A stretch of DNA of 64,000 nucleotides from NCBI GenBank assembly GCA_038501195.1, contig JBBPUQ010000007.1, forward strand, positions 3,263,501 through 3,327,500. The letters run 5' to 3'. Below are positions 43,406 through 55,651 of the stretch, piece after piece (position 1 is the first letter of the stretch; every line of letters starts with the position of its first letter). The notes under the pieces are model-generated. The model searched no databases. It had not been told where the DNA came from and was given only the letters and a program-made list of their open reading frames with translations. This DNA is from Nemania diffusa. Its lineage: Eukaryota; Ascomycota; Sordariomycetes; Xylariales; Xylariaceae. The position numbers were made by a program, and so were the translations under genes.

Positions 43406-46400
43406 TTAATCTTTCATATCAAATGACGCACGCAGGACTTTTTCCGCTACTACTTCATCGCCCTCTTTAGTAGTAGACTCGATTTTGCCAAATCTTTCCA
43501 ACACTACATGCTTGTTATTTGACATTTCATTCAAATGATTCGTAACTATCCCAACTTGTCCTTTGGCGTATAAGTACCTTTCTAAGTCGTCGACCCTATT
43601 AGCGTATACTGTCGGTTCCCACTTCATCTTAATTTCTGCCTCCTCCTTTTCGAGGTGAGCTAACTTGTGGCAGGTGAGGATTAGCGAGCTTATCCCTGCT
43701 GCGAGCGCTGTCGAGACGGAGCTGCCGGTGAGGCAGTCGCTTGACTCGACAAATGGGATAACACCGGCTGCCACGTTTTGTCCCTGTACCATGTAGCTGA
43801 ACCTATCCTTCTCGATGTCGCGGAGCTGCCGCCCGTACTCGTCGCACGCGGTGATTACGATTGGTCCCTGTTCTTTATTTATCCAGTCCGCTGGGTATGA
43901 TGTCGGTGTTCGCGTTCCTTCGTCGTGGGTGCTACAGACGATCAGGATGCCTCTTTCTTTCGCCTTATTAACTGACGTAATGAGGCTGCCGTCCTTTCCC
44001 TGGTCCATTAGGGCGATGCTCATAGAGATTATATCCACCTCCTTTTCCAGAGCCCACTCTATAGCCTAAGCCAGGATTATAAGTCACTGTGAATGAGACT
44101 GCAGGTAGACAATGCGTAAAACTCACCCTAGACGTCCTCGCTGGCGTGATTCCATGCTTCCCTTCCGCCACTCTTGCTACATATAATTCGCAAAATGGGT
44201 CCATGGCGCAGATAAGGTTTGCCATCTGGGTACCATGGGAGTCTGATGCGAATAGCCAGGAGTACACTTTAGAGCCATCATCCACGAAGGAGCGTCCGGC
44301 CTTGATACGGGACCAAAGACTTTTTGGCTGGGAAATTTCAGGCATTTGATCATCTTTCCATCCTGCTTTGGTCTTTTCTTTTACACCTAACGAACTCGAG
44401 TTTCGTTCTACACCGGCAGATTTCGTGGATCCGTTATCTTCCACATTCTCCTTGTTTTTCCCTCTCACATCCCCTGCCTTATCGTATGACCTAGGAGTGA
44501 TGCTTAATATGCCGTTATCGATAATTGCTACTCGCGTCCGGCGGAAACTACGGCCAACATTTCTTTCCCTCTTTGGAACAAATTCGTGAAGACTTTTGTG
44601 GAACCTCGCTAGTCTTGGTGTGATCCTATGTGCACTGTGAAGGTTTAATAATAGTTAGTTACGGTGGGCTAAGGAGCAGGAATGTATAGTAGAAAACTAA
44701 AGGGAACTGTCTGTTGAAGATTCCATAGCTTACATTTCATCCAAGTCTACCAATGTATGTATTGGATTCCAGAATACTGAGTCCACAGTTCCATAATTGA
44801 CTTTGAAGTTGCACGTTGGTTTATTAATATACTTCTTGACCATCATTTGCAAACCAGTAGTTATAACACGAGTAATGTTTCTGCAGTGCTCCTCGGTTAC
44901 GGTTTCCTGGAGTCTATTGTGTCAGCCTCAACTTGATAGAACCGCCTGGTAATATGTGGGGAGGTGATAATTCTGCCTTACTCGGACAACATGGATATGA
45001 AGTTTCTCGAGCTAAATTTTAGACACTTTGTTGTTAGCAGCTAGACTGCAGGGGTCGGCAAGGGCAAAGGGGCGAATATCCTTGCCTTTGTAAGAGTTGG
45101 AATTCCTTCATCCCCTAACCAATGATCAATAGCCGCTCTTCTACCGCTAGAATATAAATGTAGCTCCTTAATTTTAACATTGATTTTGGGCCCGTTGTTC
45201 ACCTTTGTCTCATTAACAGCTCTGGTCTCATTGTTGGCGCTATAAGAGCCGATAACTGATAGAGACAAGTCTAGGCATCTCCAGTCAAGGTATTCAACTT
45301 CAAACATTTCCACAAATTTAGCAATGCGCTCCTCGTCGTGAGGGTTGACGAGTCTGTCTGGAACCTTAAGCTCAACAATCCGCTGCACGCCTTTCTGTAA
45401 CCGTAACCAGGTGAGGATGTCAAACACTTCCGTATGTTGTGCTCGGAGGTAAACATTATCTTCAAAAGTCTCCTTGTCGTCTCTCTTCATGTCTAGGGCG
45501 GGGAAATCAGCATAGCGTATTGTTTCCTCATAAGAGAGGAGGTTCTCGTTCTCGGAATGATGTATCAGCGAGTACACAAAGTCCGATATGCGGTAGAGCT
45601 TAGAATTGAATCGCGAGATGTCGAAACAGAGCTCGCGAACTTTGACCAGGTCATATTAACACCTACTACATCGGAAAATCTTTCGGAGATTTAGAAGCAG
45701 AAATGAGTAGGGAGGCTTACCAGGTTCTAGTAGGGTTGACCAAGGTTAGCAATTGAACCTCTGGTGAGCGAGAGCCGACACTTTTTAAGCCAGGCCGAGA
45801 CCTAGGAGACAACACTTACGACCAGATTTATAAAACGTGTCTGATAGTTCTTGCATCTTGTGCGTTTGCCGGACCGTCGACGAAACTAACATTGTCCGTA
45901 TATCGGGCGAGCCGTTCCTGTTGACCCAGGCAGACTTCTCATTATTCCACACTTTACTATTGTACCATAAAGGGAAATATGTATGGAGAGGAGCACTGAG
46001 CCTGTTTTTGCTCTTCGGCAAGGACTTTTCTATAGTTGCCGATTTGGAGTATTCTGGGTGATTCAGACACAAGGTCACAAATGAGAGGCTTTGGTGGTAT
46101 ACGGCGAGATGAAGCAGCTTAGACGCAACATCACCGTGGACACCTTCCGCCCCAGCGTCTGCTGCTTTCCAAATGTCCATCCAACCTACTGTTGGCTCCG
46201 CCACTGCGCCTGTCTCCTGTCCCAGTGATAGCCCCTGTTGAGCTGTTAACTGCCTTTCAACAATCGACTGCTGTTCAACTATGGATTCAATAATCTCATC
46301 GGTAAGGGGCTGAGTGGGAACAACAACTTCGATTAACCTTTTGATGATTTTCATGTAGGACCGCGACTGATTCGGTTTTGCCTTCGGTACTTTCTCTATG

Positions 46401-47329
46401 GCGGTTAGGATATGTTGGCTCTTCGCAAAGCTTCGCACCAGCTTATCTTGATCGAGAAAGGCATTCACCCCATTCTCGGTACCACTTTCTAAAGCAATAG
46501 CAAAACTTTTTTCAACCTCGTCGGAGTTCACCAGGCAGTCGAAACCCAAAAGGGCACGCAACGTTTTAACGTTGTCATGTTCGGCTTCGGAGGCATGTTG
46601 CAGGGCCGTCATGTTAGTCTTATTTGGATCCACGTCTTTTATGACCTCGTAGATGGCTTCGCGGTGTACTTTGTCAATGGCTTCGATTGATTTCCTCATG
46701 ATCTCAATAATAGCAAATTTGCCCTTCATGGCAGCGTGATGAAAGGGCGTGGTTTTGAGTCTGGTTGCCGAGAAATGCATATCCTTTGGTTGCTTGGTCT
46801 TCCACTGTTGCGTCCATATTGGACACCGCTCTTTGATAGACTTGCAATTGTTGAAAAGGGGTTTGAGACGGTGAGGATTATCAAATGCCAGGTAGGGATT
46901 TTTTCTGATGATCATCTCACTGACAATCGTGTCGGCTTCGGCGGAGAATTTGGAACGTTCAGGGTCCATATCAGCTGCCCAGTAAAGAAGGAGCCAGAGA
47001 ATGCAATCATCAATCTGATTTTTTTCGCCTTCATCACTAAACAGAAACTCGGCAATACATTGCACTGTCATTTCTATGGAAGTATCTTCAGTTGTTGAAG
47101 CCTTCAGCGCCACTGCAATATTTTTGAACAAGTCCTCTACGTTGCTGATGGGCAAGGGGGGATTTTGGGTGTGGCGGGCGTTGACCATCTCGGCCCAAGT
47201 GGTTTCCAACTTATCAACGAGGGTGCCCTCACTGCCTATTTTCGAGTGGATATTCTGGGCAGCGTTTCCAAGAGAATTGACAGAGTCTTCCGCTGCCGAG
47301 GGAATGTTCACAGTCGTTGTTCCAGACAT
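43406..47329 (-). CDS. Ankyrin-repeat protein with C-terminal subtilisin-like (S8) domain; one exon junction unresolved
   Basis: Likely exons in transcription order are 47329-45820, 45760-45721, about 45652-45086, 45011-44982, 44906-44734, 44634-44127 and 44065-43406. The first exon (503 residues, start MSGTTTVNIPSA) has ankyrin-like units (TTPFHHAAMKGKFAIIEIM; NMTALQHASEAEHDNVKTL; SKLLHLAVYHQSLSFVTL). A middle region carries LCFDISRF and HLYSSGRRAAIDHWLG. The S8 triad is Asp in RVAIIDNGI, His in SDSHGTQMANLI and Ser in LTGSSVSTALAAG. The oxyanion Asn is replaced (CSTHDEG instead of AGN-G), a change I recall in related fungal proteins. Such cytosolic ANK-S8 proteins resemble NLR-like regulated effectors. 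The intron at 45085-45012 is GC-AG. The junction near 45720-45650 does not close in frame, so the gene may be broken there. Confidence 0.7.
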
Positions 47330-47930
47330 GGTAAACAATTGGTGGAGAACGCAAGAAGTGAAGGGGCAATTTGGATGGCAGTACAATGATAATCTCTGGG
47401 ATGAAATGAGCATGGGCCTATAACAAGGCGGGTATACAGGTTGTGCTTTACACAGCAGCTCGAGGTTTTATCAACAATTGATGTATATGTAAGGTACATA
47501 AGGAGCCTCAGTACTTAAATAACTTGCTACCGTTTTAGATAATCCTGCTAGATAAAGGAAAGCGACCACATGTGATATTTTTAAATTATATTTACAGCAT
47601 TGTAAAGCGTTTACTAATGTGACGAATTAAGTTCAGCAGCTGCAGCTGATGAATATTACTTTATGTTTATTACAAGGCGTAACGAACATTCACCACGCTG
47701 CTATTCATTGTGCACCGCTTTTTACACCGTAAATAGGGTTCGGCTGTGACTTTCAGTCCAGTGTGCGACCCTATGTAGGGTCGCTTGCATTAAGCAAAAG
47801 TTCATAGTTCATCCTACTGCGTAAATATATTAATTGCCAGCAGGATTTTTACGCATGCGACCTAATGCTACTACCTCATGCAGACCGAGCAATAAGAATG
47901 ATATACTGAGAATTTCATGATTAATATAAC
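47330..47930. other. Intergenic stretch
   Basis: 600 bp between the ANK-S8 gene start and the 3' end of the 492-residue gene, both on the minus strand. No gene or clear motif. Confidence 0.45.
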
Positions 47931-49409
47931 CTAGATATGAGATAATGACGTCACGGCGGCTCGCATAGCCCCTTCCATCTTCACCAATCGCGCCTCCTTG
48001 ATGTCTAATTCCCGCCGAAGCTGAAGAAGCAATACATCTTGGCCAGCCAGACGAGCTTCCGTGTGCGCCACTCGGGTTTCAAGGGCGACCAGCCTGCTGC
48101 TGCTTGTATCGGTCTCCATCTTTAGCGTGCCCATGGCGGCTTGTGGAACATGATATATTGGCTGCCTTGTAAGTGGCGGCTCCTCTTCCTTCGTGGGTGG
48201 TTCCACAACGTCCTCTAGAATTGGTTGGTCATCCTCTAAGTTGTTTACCAAGGGCAGCATCGCTAATGGAAGTACTGTGTCTACTAATGGTAAGGCTGGC
48301 GCCGCCTCTGGAGGCGTGGGAGCAGACGCAGACGCAGACTCGGAAGCGGCCGGCTTTGCTTGCTCTGCCTCTGTGGCCCTGGGGGCCGAGTGTTGGTACC
48401 GAGGGCCCCATGTGCCACCCAACTTCGTGCGATCTTTAGCGAGCAGGTTTCCCAGGTTGTCCAGGTCGACAATCTTGCTATCTCTAATGTTCTCTCCTTC
48501 GCCAAAGCAGTTCATCTCGTTCCACACACCCGGGTTTGGGGTGGCTGTGAAAGAACTTGTCTCCCCGGGCTTGATCCTAACAAATTCTAGTCCTTTACTC
48601 TTTAAGTCTCGGTACGTTCCGGTCCTCACATCCAACCGGAACTTCACAAGGTACTGCCTCTCAGACGTCGTTCTCTTAAGGAGGACAGCTGCCCATATTA
48701 CCGGGGGGACCCCTAGGTTTTCCAACTTGTTCTGCTTCATCGACCATGTTACGCCGATGGGTCGCTGTTTTTGCTTGCTTTTAACTAAAATTGACCGGCC
48801 TTCATCAAAGGCTGATTTGTTCCAGCATATTTCGCCGCCCTCGCTCCATGCAATGGAGAGGGAGGAAGAACTGTAACCGCCGCTCGCGGTTGCCTTTCTA
48901 TCAGTGGTAGCTTTTTCTTCAGCCTTTGTTGGATTCCAGTCCTCAAAGTCGTGGAAGGGAGCCCAGGCTTGAACCTCTGGGTCTTCTCCACGGCCCTTGT
49001 CCACATCTTTAAACTGCAGCGTCGCCTTGACAGTCTCGACCCTAAGATCTTTGTCAAAGGTTTGCAAATCAAACTTAAGCACAACGAGTGTCATCGGCTG
49101 CTTCCTCACAAGCTCGCTCCCTTCTCTAACAGACTCTTGCCATCCGTCAACCCAGGCTAGTCTCTCGACGGAGAAGTGGCAGTCCGATTTGTCCCCAGTG
49201 TCTAAGAGCATAGCACCGCCTGGAACAGGGCTGTAATGAGCTTTCGTGCTTCCTTGGGCCTGGGTTGCAGGAGCTTTTTGATTTCTATAGAGCGGAGTTT
49301 GATCGAAGATGGGGACAGACGCAGCAAACATATCTAGAGGCGGAGAGTGGTCATTGTATACGTCGTCGTCGTCGTATTCCGTGTCTACACTGGCCCACAT
49401 GTCTGACAT
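47931..49409 (-). CDS. Unidentified 492-residue protein with C-terminal coiled coil
   Basis: A single intronless frame. It begins MSDMWASVDTEYDDDDVYND with an acidic tract. Residues of about 75-330 look like a folded, beta-rich domain (LVVLKFDLQTFDKDLRVETV; WSEGGEICWNKSAF; RPIGVTWSMKQNKLENLGVP; YLVKFRLDVRTGTYRDL). An Ala/Pro/Ser-rich linker follows (SESASASAPTPPEAAPALPL). The last 60 residues form a coiled coil (ALETRVAHTEARLAGQ to MEGAMRAAVTSL). I do not recognise the family. It lies on the same strand as the ANK-S8 gene and next to the NLR, so a link to those immune-type genes is possible but rests on position only. Confidence 0.75.
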   Translation of the reverse strand: MSDMWASVDTEYDDDDVYNDHSPPLDMFAASVPIFDQTPLYRNQKAPATQAQGSTKAHYSPVPGGAMLLDTGDKSDCHFSVERLAWVDGWQESVREGSELVRKQPMTLVVLKFDLQTFDKDLRVETVKATLQFKDVDKGRGEDPEVQAWAPFHDFEDWNPTKAEEKATTDRKATASGGYSSSSLSIAWSEGGEICWNKSAFDEGRSILVKSKQKQRPIGVTWSMKQNKLENLGVPPVIWAAVLLKRTTSERQYLVKFRLDVRTGTYRDLKSKGLEFVRIKPGETSSFTATPNPGVWNEMNCFGEGENIRDSKIVDLDNLGNLLAKDRTKLGGTWGPRYQHSAPRATEAEQAKPAASESASASAPTPPEAAPALPLVDTVLPLAMLPLVNNLEDDQPILEDVVEPPTKEEEPPLTRQPIYHVPQAAMGTLKMETDTSSSRLVALETRVAHTEARLAGQDVLLLQLRRELDIKEARLVKMEGAMRAAVTSLSHI

Positions 49410-50452
49410 GTTGGCAGCCTCGTGTTAGATGGACTGCTTTGTTCTAGGTTTTCCAAAAATGACTGTTAACACGCTGGTGAGGTGACTTAACAAATCGATG
49501 GTATAGATTTTTAGTTGCAGTCTTCTTTAGCTATAGATGACCATAGAGGTCTTATTCCGTTATTCGGCCGAAGTGGGAGATCTATGCATTATATGTCCAA
49601 ATAGCTTGGCTTCCAGTTGCCTTACTTCATTTCACCTTGCGCATGCGTACTTTCGTATTGCTTGCCTGGGAAGATCGGGCAAACATGGGTAAGCAAAAGT
49701 CTCACACCGAGTCATATCACATACATGATATGATATGCAAGACCTACACGTAGATACATATGGCGTGTGATAGGCAGATTAAGGACCCACCACGTGTACA
49801 ACACTTATTGCAGCCTTCACTTCCATTGATAAATTAGTAGACCGTAGGTTACAATAGCGCAATGAGGCCATTGGCCATGATTGAGCGTACGTGTATGTGG
49901 CTGCAGGGCTTACTGGGGCTTACCCGGGATATTAAATATAAATGCAACCTATCTTATCTCAGTTTTTGCCTCCCCGGCTACCTACATACTACATAAGTAT
50001 GTACCTTCTATCTAGTTGTACTAGGATTAGTACATTTACATATCTAGGTATGTGTTTTGCGTTAACTATTATACTTCTGTATAATCTCCATTGTGACAAA
50101 TTGAATGTCTACTTACGGAGCTACATTAAAACGTGCCAACATTTTTCTTTTGCAAATTTGGAAGTGTAGCGATTAATACCGGAAAATCGGCACATGCTGG
50201 GCATTACCTAACCACATACAATAGGTACTAATGTGTGTAGCACGCAGGTAGTGAGCTTCGGGTCCGTTGGGCTTATGTCTGTACACAATTGTGCCCTCTC
50301 TTCCCGCCTGTAATCCGTTGTTGCTAACACCATTTATCGATTGACAGAGACATAAACTACTCTCCCGGAAGTCGCCGTTTACGATTCTTGTTTCCTTTAA
50401 GGCCTTTTTATTTACACACCACGCCACCTAGTCGAACTATACACTCCGCACC
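49410..50452. other. Divergent intergenic region upstream of the NLR gene
   Basis: 1.04 kb shared upstream region of the 492-residue gene (minus) and the NLR gene (plus). No coding content recognised. A shared promoter is possible. Confidence 0.5.
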
Positions 50453-53400
50453 ATGTCAGACCTGAAGAAACAATTGGGAGAAAGGCCTGCGGCTCTGAGT
50501 TCCCGCATAGTGTATCCACTTCGCAAGCGGAAAACCGAGGAACTAGAGAGGCCAAAAAAGAGGCCAAATATTTCAGTCGATCAGGATGCTCCGAACACCA
50601 TCAGGAGCTCCAGCATCGCTAGTTCTATAAAGGTCGATGCGACGGCGATGGGGGTCCCGGAAACGGCGGCGAGGGGTGAGAAAGTCTCTACAACAGCCCA
50701 AGAAATGCCCGTGCCAACATCGAATGCGGGTAGCGAATATAAATATGCTTCGCCGACCTCAGTTGACAATGAGGTCTCGCCAGAAATCCCACCTCCTAAT
50801 GATAAACCGACACGATATGCCGACGCTGGTACCATGCCTCAAGTTTGGGTACCCCCAGTCGGGAAAACCCCAACAACCCGGAGTCAATTACCGTCAGCGA
50901 CGTCCCCCGACTCAATAAGTGATGCCGTAGGACTCTGGGATAGCGCATATAGCCTCCTAAGAATTAGTTTCGGTCGGCTTTTGAACGCTTACGAGACAAT
51001 GATCGACCTTTACCTCGCGCGAGAAGGCGAAGAAGACCAGTCTGAACATCGCCTCTCCTCTACCACGGACATTACGGAAGATGACTTCCATCGCGCAAAC
51101 TCGTCTACAAGGCGAAGACGAATGTCTCGTGTTATCCATATCTGGTTCGCGGATCGTCGCAACACTACTATATCTAATGGGGATGCTCGAATAGAAGGAG
51201 CCAAGCGTCGCCTTCGAGATATCCTGCGGCCGTCTGTTGAGAGATCAGGATTCGTCTCTCTCCCTTGGGCTGCAGCATGTTTAGCAGTAGAAGTATGTCC
51301 ATGATGAATATGCAAATATAAATTCTAATTCAGGGTAAATATACTGATTGTATGAGTATAGAGTATCTTTCAAGACAATCCGATGTCAGAGGCCAACCGC
51401 TCGGGCCTTATTAAAGTTGTCTCTAAAATGGAGTTGTACATCGGCCTCTCTAGTCTCCTCTTCTATTGTAGCGACGAAGAAGTAGACCAACCAACAACGT
51501 CTTATTCTAGCAATCAGAATAACAGTTTATTAGGGTTCTACGCTGCCATTCTGCTCTTTGTGATTGAACAATCGCTGGCGTCAATGAGCCAAGGATCTAA
51601 GTTGAAGCTACCCGGTAACAACGACTCTACGAGGGAGCGTGTTTTCGACCTGGAAAGAGCACTTCTGGGAAGTTTCACGGGCTCTGAGTCCCAATCTACT
51701 TTAGGCAAGCTGCTACATTCCGTCATATCAGAGATAGATATTGTGAGAACAGACAACGCAGCGGCCAAACTCAGAGAGCGGCTAAATAACCTACATATTA
51801 AAATGCAGCCAATTGAACCACCACCATTTGAGGTGGATCCAACTAAAGACGACCTCTTTCGCCCGCTATATAGCTGGGCGAGCAACACTGAAGAGTATAA
51901 GAGATTATTTCAACAACAGAGTGGCCCTGTCGAGAATGGGTGCGGTGTGCTCTGGGTGTCGGGACCCGCTGGTGCTGGTAAGACAATGCTTATGCGGGCC
52001 ACAGCCCAAGGACTATTAGAAGAGATGAAAGCATTATCTAGCACGGGTGGGTTCAACCTCGCGTATTTCTTTTGCGACAATCAGAATCAACCTCGTGGAT
52101 ACGCAACCCGAGTCATGAAGAGTCTGATCTGGCAAATGATTAAGTCCCAACCGCATCTTGCGAAACACATGGAGGAAAAGTTCAAGATAACAGGCCGATA
52201 TGATTTCAACAATCCGAGTGACTTCTATGCATTGTCTACGGTACTTTACAGTATGCTTAACGAAAAAAATCCAAAAGATGGCACAAGATTCGGCCTCACG
52301 TATGTCATTGTCGACTCTATCGAAAATTTATGCGTCGAGAACGATCCAGGGGAAGCGCTTGACCTAGATTTAGCCGTCCGCGACCTACTAGAGGTAATCA
52401 CCAACACTGCCCGAATATCGCCACGAATAAGGTGGCTGGTTTCCGTTGACCCTAGCAAGGTTGACGCCCACCTCACGCCAACGGACGGGACCACGCGATT
52501 GAGACTAGATATTGACGACGAGAAGCACATGAAGGGCTTGGAGGGCTTCTTTAAGGACAATTACATCCCCTCGAAAGTTTCTGAGATAGCTAGGTCGTAC
52601 GCCTTCAGGGGCATTTTCCAAAGCGAGGTCACAACTAAACTTTCAACAATAGCTCCTCATAACTTTCTATGGGTGGATATGGCGTGCCGTCGCCTTGAAC
52701 CGCCTCGTTTACCCTGGAATGCTACTAGAATTCTAGACAAGTTGCCTAGGAAAGTCAACGAATTATATCAAGAGGCGTACGAAGTGATCAATAATCTTGA
52801 CTACGAAGATCAAGACATGTGTCTAAACATCCTATACACGACGGCCGTTACCTATCGGCCGCTTCACGAGTCAGAAGTGGCAAACCTCGTCGACCTACCA
52901 CCACATGTAGACATTAATATCGTCGTCAGCAAGATATGTTCCTCTTTTCTAAAGTTATACAATGGCAACGTATGCTATGTTCACGCGTCGGCGAGAGACT
53001 TTGTCTTGCAAAGCCTCATCGACAACAAAGTAGTCACATCAACGCATCTAAGAATAACTCAGCAGTGCTTGAAGCATGCCATAGTCAAACGCAAGGCTAA
53101 TTCAGATACTTACGCGATATTAAATTGGATAAGGCACCTGTGGCCAGCACGCGGTGAGAACAGCGGTCGTATCTTCCAGATAGTCAATCAGTTTTTTAAT
53201 GACCACTTTTTGAACTGGATCGAGATATTAGCAAGAGAGCGTCTTGTCTCCGAGGCTGCGATGTTGCTTCAGGAGCTCAGTACCTCTTTTCAGAAAACGG
53301 TATAAACCATCATTCCAATTCCATTCTGTAATTTTTGACCGGGACATTTATCTAATACCTGCCAGATGATTTCACATCTACCTGAGGAACAACGCCTCTT

Positions 53401-55651
53401 CCTCAAAAACATTCAACACGCCCTATGGCTACTCAATTTTCACCAGTCAATTAAATCACCCGGGAACCTAAGCCCGAAATACAGCCTTCCTTTTTTGCCT
53501 AGCGAATCAGACCTGAGGCAAAAGCTTCTTCCGAAAGCACTTCCGTGGCTAGACATTGCACCTGATATAGGAGCCAGTGCGGCCCTAGACATGATCGTTC
53601 ACATCCTCGATGGTCACGACGACTGGGTCCGATGCTGTTGCTATTCACCTAACGGGAGACTAATCGCGTCGGGCGGGGATGATGGCCTGGTCCGATTATG
53701 GGACTCCAAGTCTTTCGAGGTCCAGCACGTATTTAACATCGAAAGCTATGTTTATCGGGTTATGTTTATCAGTGACCGGTATCTGGTTACAATTCCCAGT
53801 GATAAAATCCTCGTTTGGGATGTATTCACCGGTACACACATCAAGTCGATAGAGCCAGAGGACTACTTGAAAGACATCCACTTGTCGCGGGACGGAAAGG
53901 CACTGGTCGCAACGAGAAACCATGCCGTAGTTCTCTTCAAGGTACCACCTGACCCGAAAGACAACGAGTGGACTGAAAGTATCCTAGATTTGAAATATGA
54001 CCGGGATTTCAATCCCATGTTTGTTAGGTTCAGTCCGGACGGAGCTCTGATAGCTTGCACCGTTGATGATAGGATAGTTCTTTTTGACCTCGAAAGTGGT
54101 AAGGAACGTTGGTCACTTATAGGCCACACGGGTTCTATAATAGGGCTCGACTTCTGCCATAGCTCAAGATACCTAGCCTCCGGCTCCAGTGATACAACAA
54201 TACGTGTATGGGATACCGAAACCGGGCAGCCACTCGATGTTCTCCGTGGACATGAAGAACCCGTGAATTGTATCTCGTTTTCTCCTGATGGTTCACGTCT
54301 CGCTTCTGGTTCGTCTGACGGAACTATCAGAATCTGGGTCCGGAAGCGCTGGGCCAATGGATCCGACCATAGCCCTTCTTACAAGCCCGAAAAGGTTTTG
54401 CGCAGACATAGTTCAGCTATATACTCGCTATATTTCAACCCCCTTGGACAGCAGCTGATCTCATCATCTCGCGACAAAACAGTATTGGTATGGGACATAA
54501 GTACACTACAGGATAACGAAGATTGCCAAGATGAAGTAGAGGAACTACCAGAACAATCGCCATCTGGGGGACATGGCGCTGCAATTACTTTTGTGACATT
54601 CTCTCCGGATGGGAAATTCTTCGCGTCGGCCTCCTTTGAGGGTACAATCTGCCTATGGGATTGTAGAGACGGCCGTAAAATATACACTTTCACAAAGCAC
54701 GATGGTCAAATTACGTGGCTTGACTTCTCCCGTGATGGCACCATTCTAGTCTCGGCTTCTACAGATTGTACAGCTTGCGTCTGGGACACGGTGGGATATT
54801 TTTTGAAGTTTCGTCTTTGGGGTCATCAAGACTTGGTACGATGTGCAGTGATATCCCAAGACGGGAAACTGGTAGCTTCGACATCTGATGACAGGTCTGT
54901 CCGGGTGTGGAACATATCTAACCTTTCTCTCGCCGAGGCTGAAGATAATGAAGGCAGAAAAGCAGAGCATAGGTGTTTCAGGGGTGACAAAGCTCACGGA
55001 GACTACGTATACACCGCAGCCTTTTCTCCCAACGGGAGTTACTTGGCGTCAGCTGGGGACGACCTCAGAATTCTGGTCTGGAACTTAGCCCTCGGCGATG
55101 GTGATCAAATAGAGCCGGAGATCGTGCTTGGAAATACTCTTGATAAGGTAAGAGGACTTGCCTTCCAGGATGATACCCGGATTGTGTCCTGCGAAACTAG
55201 CGGAGCAGTTAAGGTTTGGAATTGCAAGACGAAATCTTGCGAGAAGATTCTAAGGCCTGAGACGCGGTCCCAGCTCTTTCAGACAATTCAATTCAGCAAA
55301 ATGTCCACAGACATCCTTATGACCGAGATAGGAGCCTGGTCGATTATCGTAGAATCGCCTATTTCGTCAACATTGGATTCTAAGTCGGACGATACTACAT
55401 GTCTAGCCGACGCATGGCTAAGCCGCGAAACTCCGCCTGAATGGTGTCCGTATGGCATCAGCAACGACCGCCAATGGATCACGTGGAATAATAAAAACAA
55501 AATATTCTTGCCCTCTCAGTACCGCCCTGATGAAACCGACCGGGTAACTTGCCGCGTCCAGGGCAACATGGTAGTAATAGGCTCTGAGTCCGGGAAAGTT
55601 CTGTTTTTTAAATTTTCGGAGACTCTGGATCCAGTATCAGAGAATGACTAA
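50453..55651 (+). CDS. NLR/STAND protein: NACHT-type NTPase with WD40 repeats
   Basis: Three exons (50453-51292, 51362-53299, 53366-55651) give 1687 residues. Residues 1-150 are basic and disordered (RKRKTEELERPKKRPN is NLS-like). An alpha-helical N-terminal domain at about 155-330 (GLWDSAYSLLRISFGRL; SLPWAAACLAVESIFQDNPM) resembles the N-terminal domain of NWD-type NACHT proteins. The NTPase follows with P-loop GPAGAGKT at about 481-488 and Walker B YVIVDSIENL at about 594-603, then winged-helix-like sequence ending near 926. From about 1009 onward there are roughly nine WD40 blades with GH...D...WD endings (SPNGRLIASGGDDGLVRLWD; SPDGSRLASGSSDGTIRIW). STAND NTPases of this kind act as fungal non-self sensors. 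Repeats are diverged from one another, unlike the near-identical blades of fast-evolving incompatibility genes. Both introns are in phase. Confidence 0.93.
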
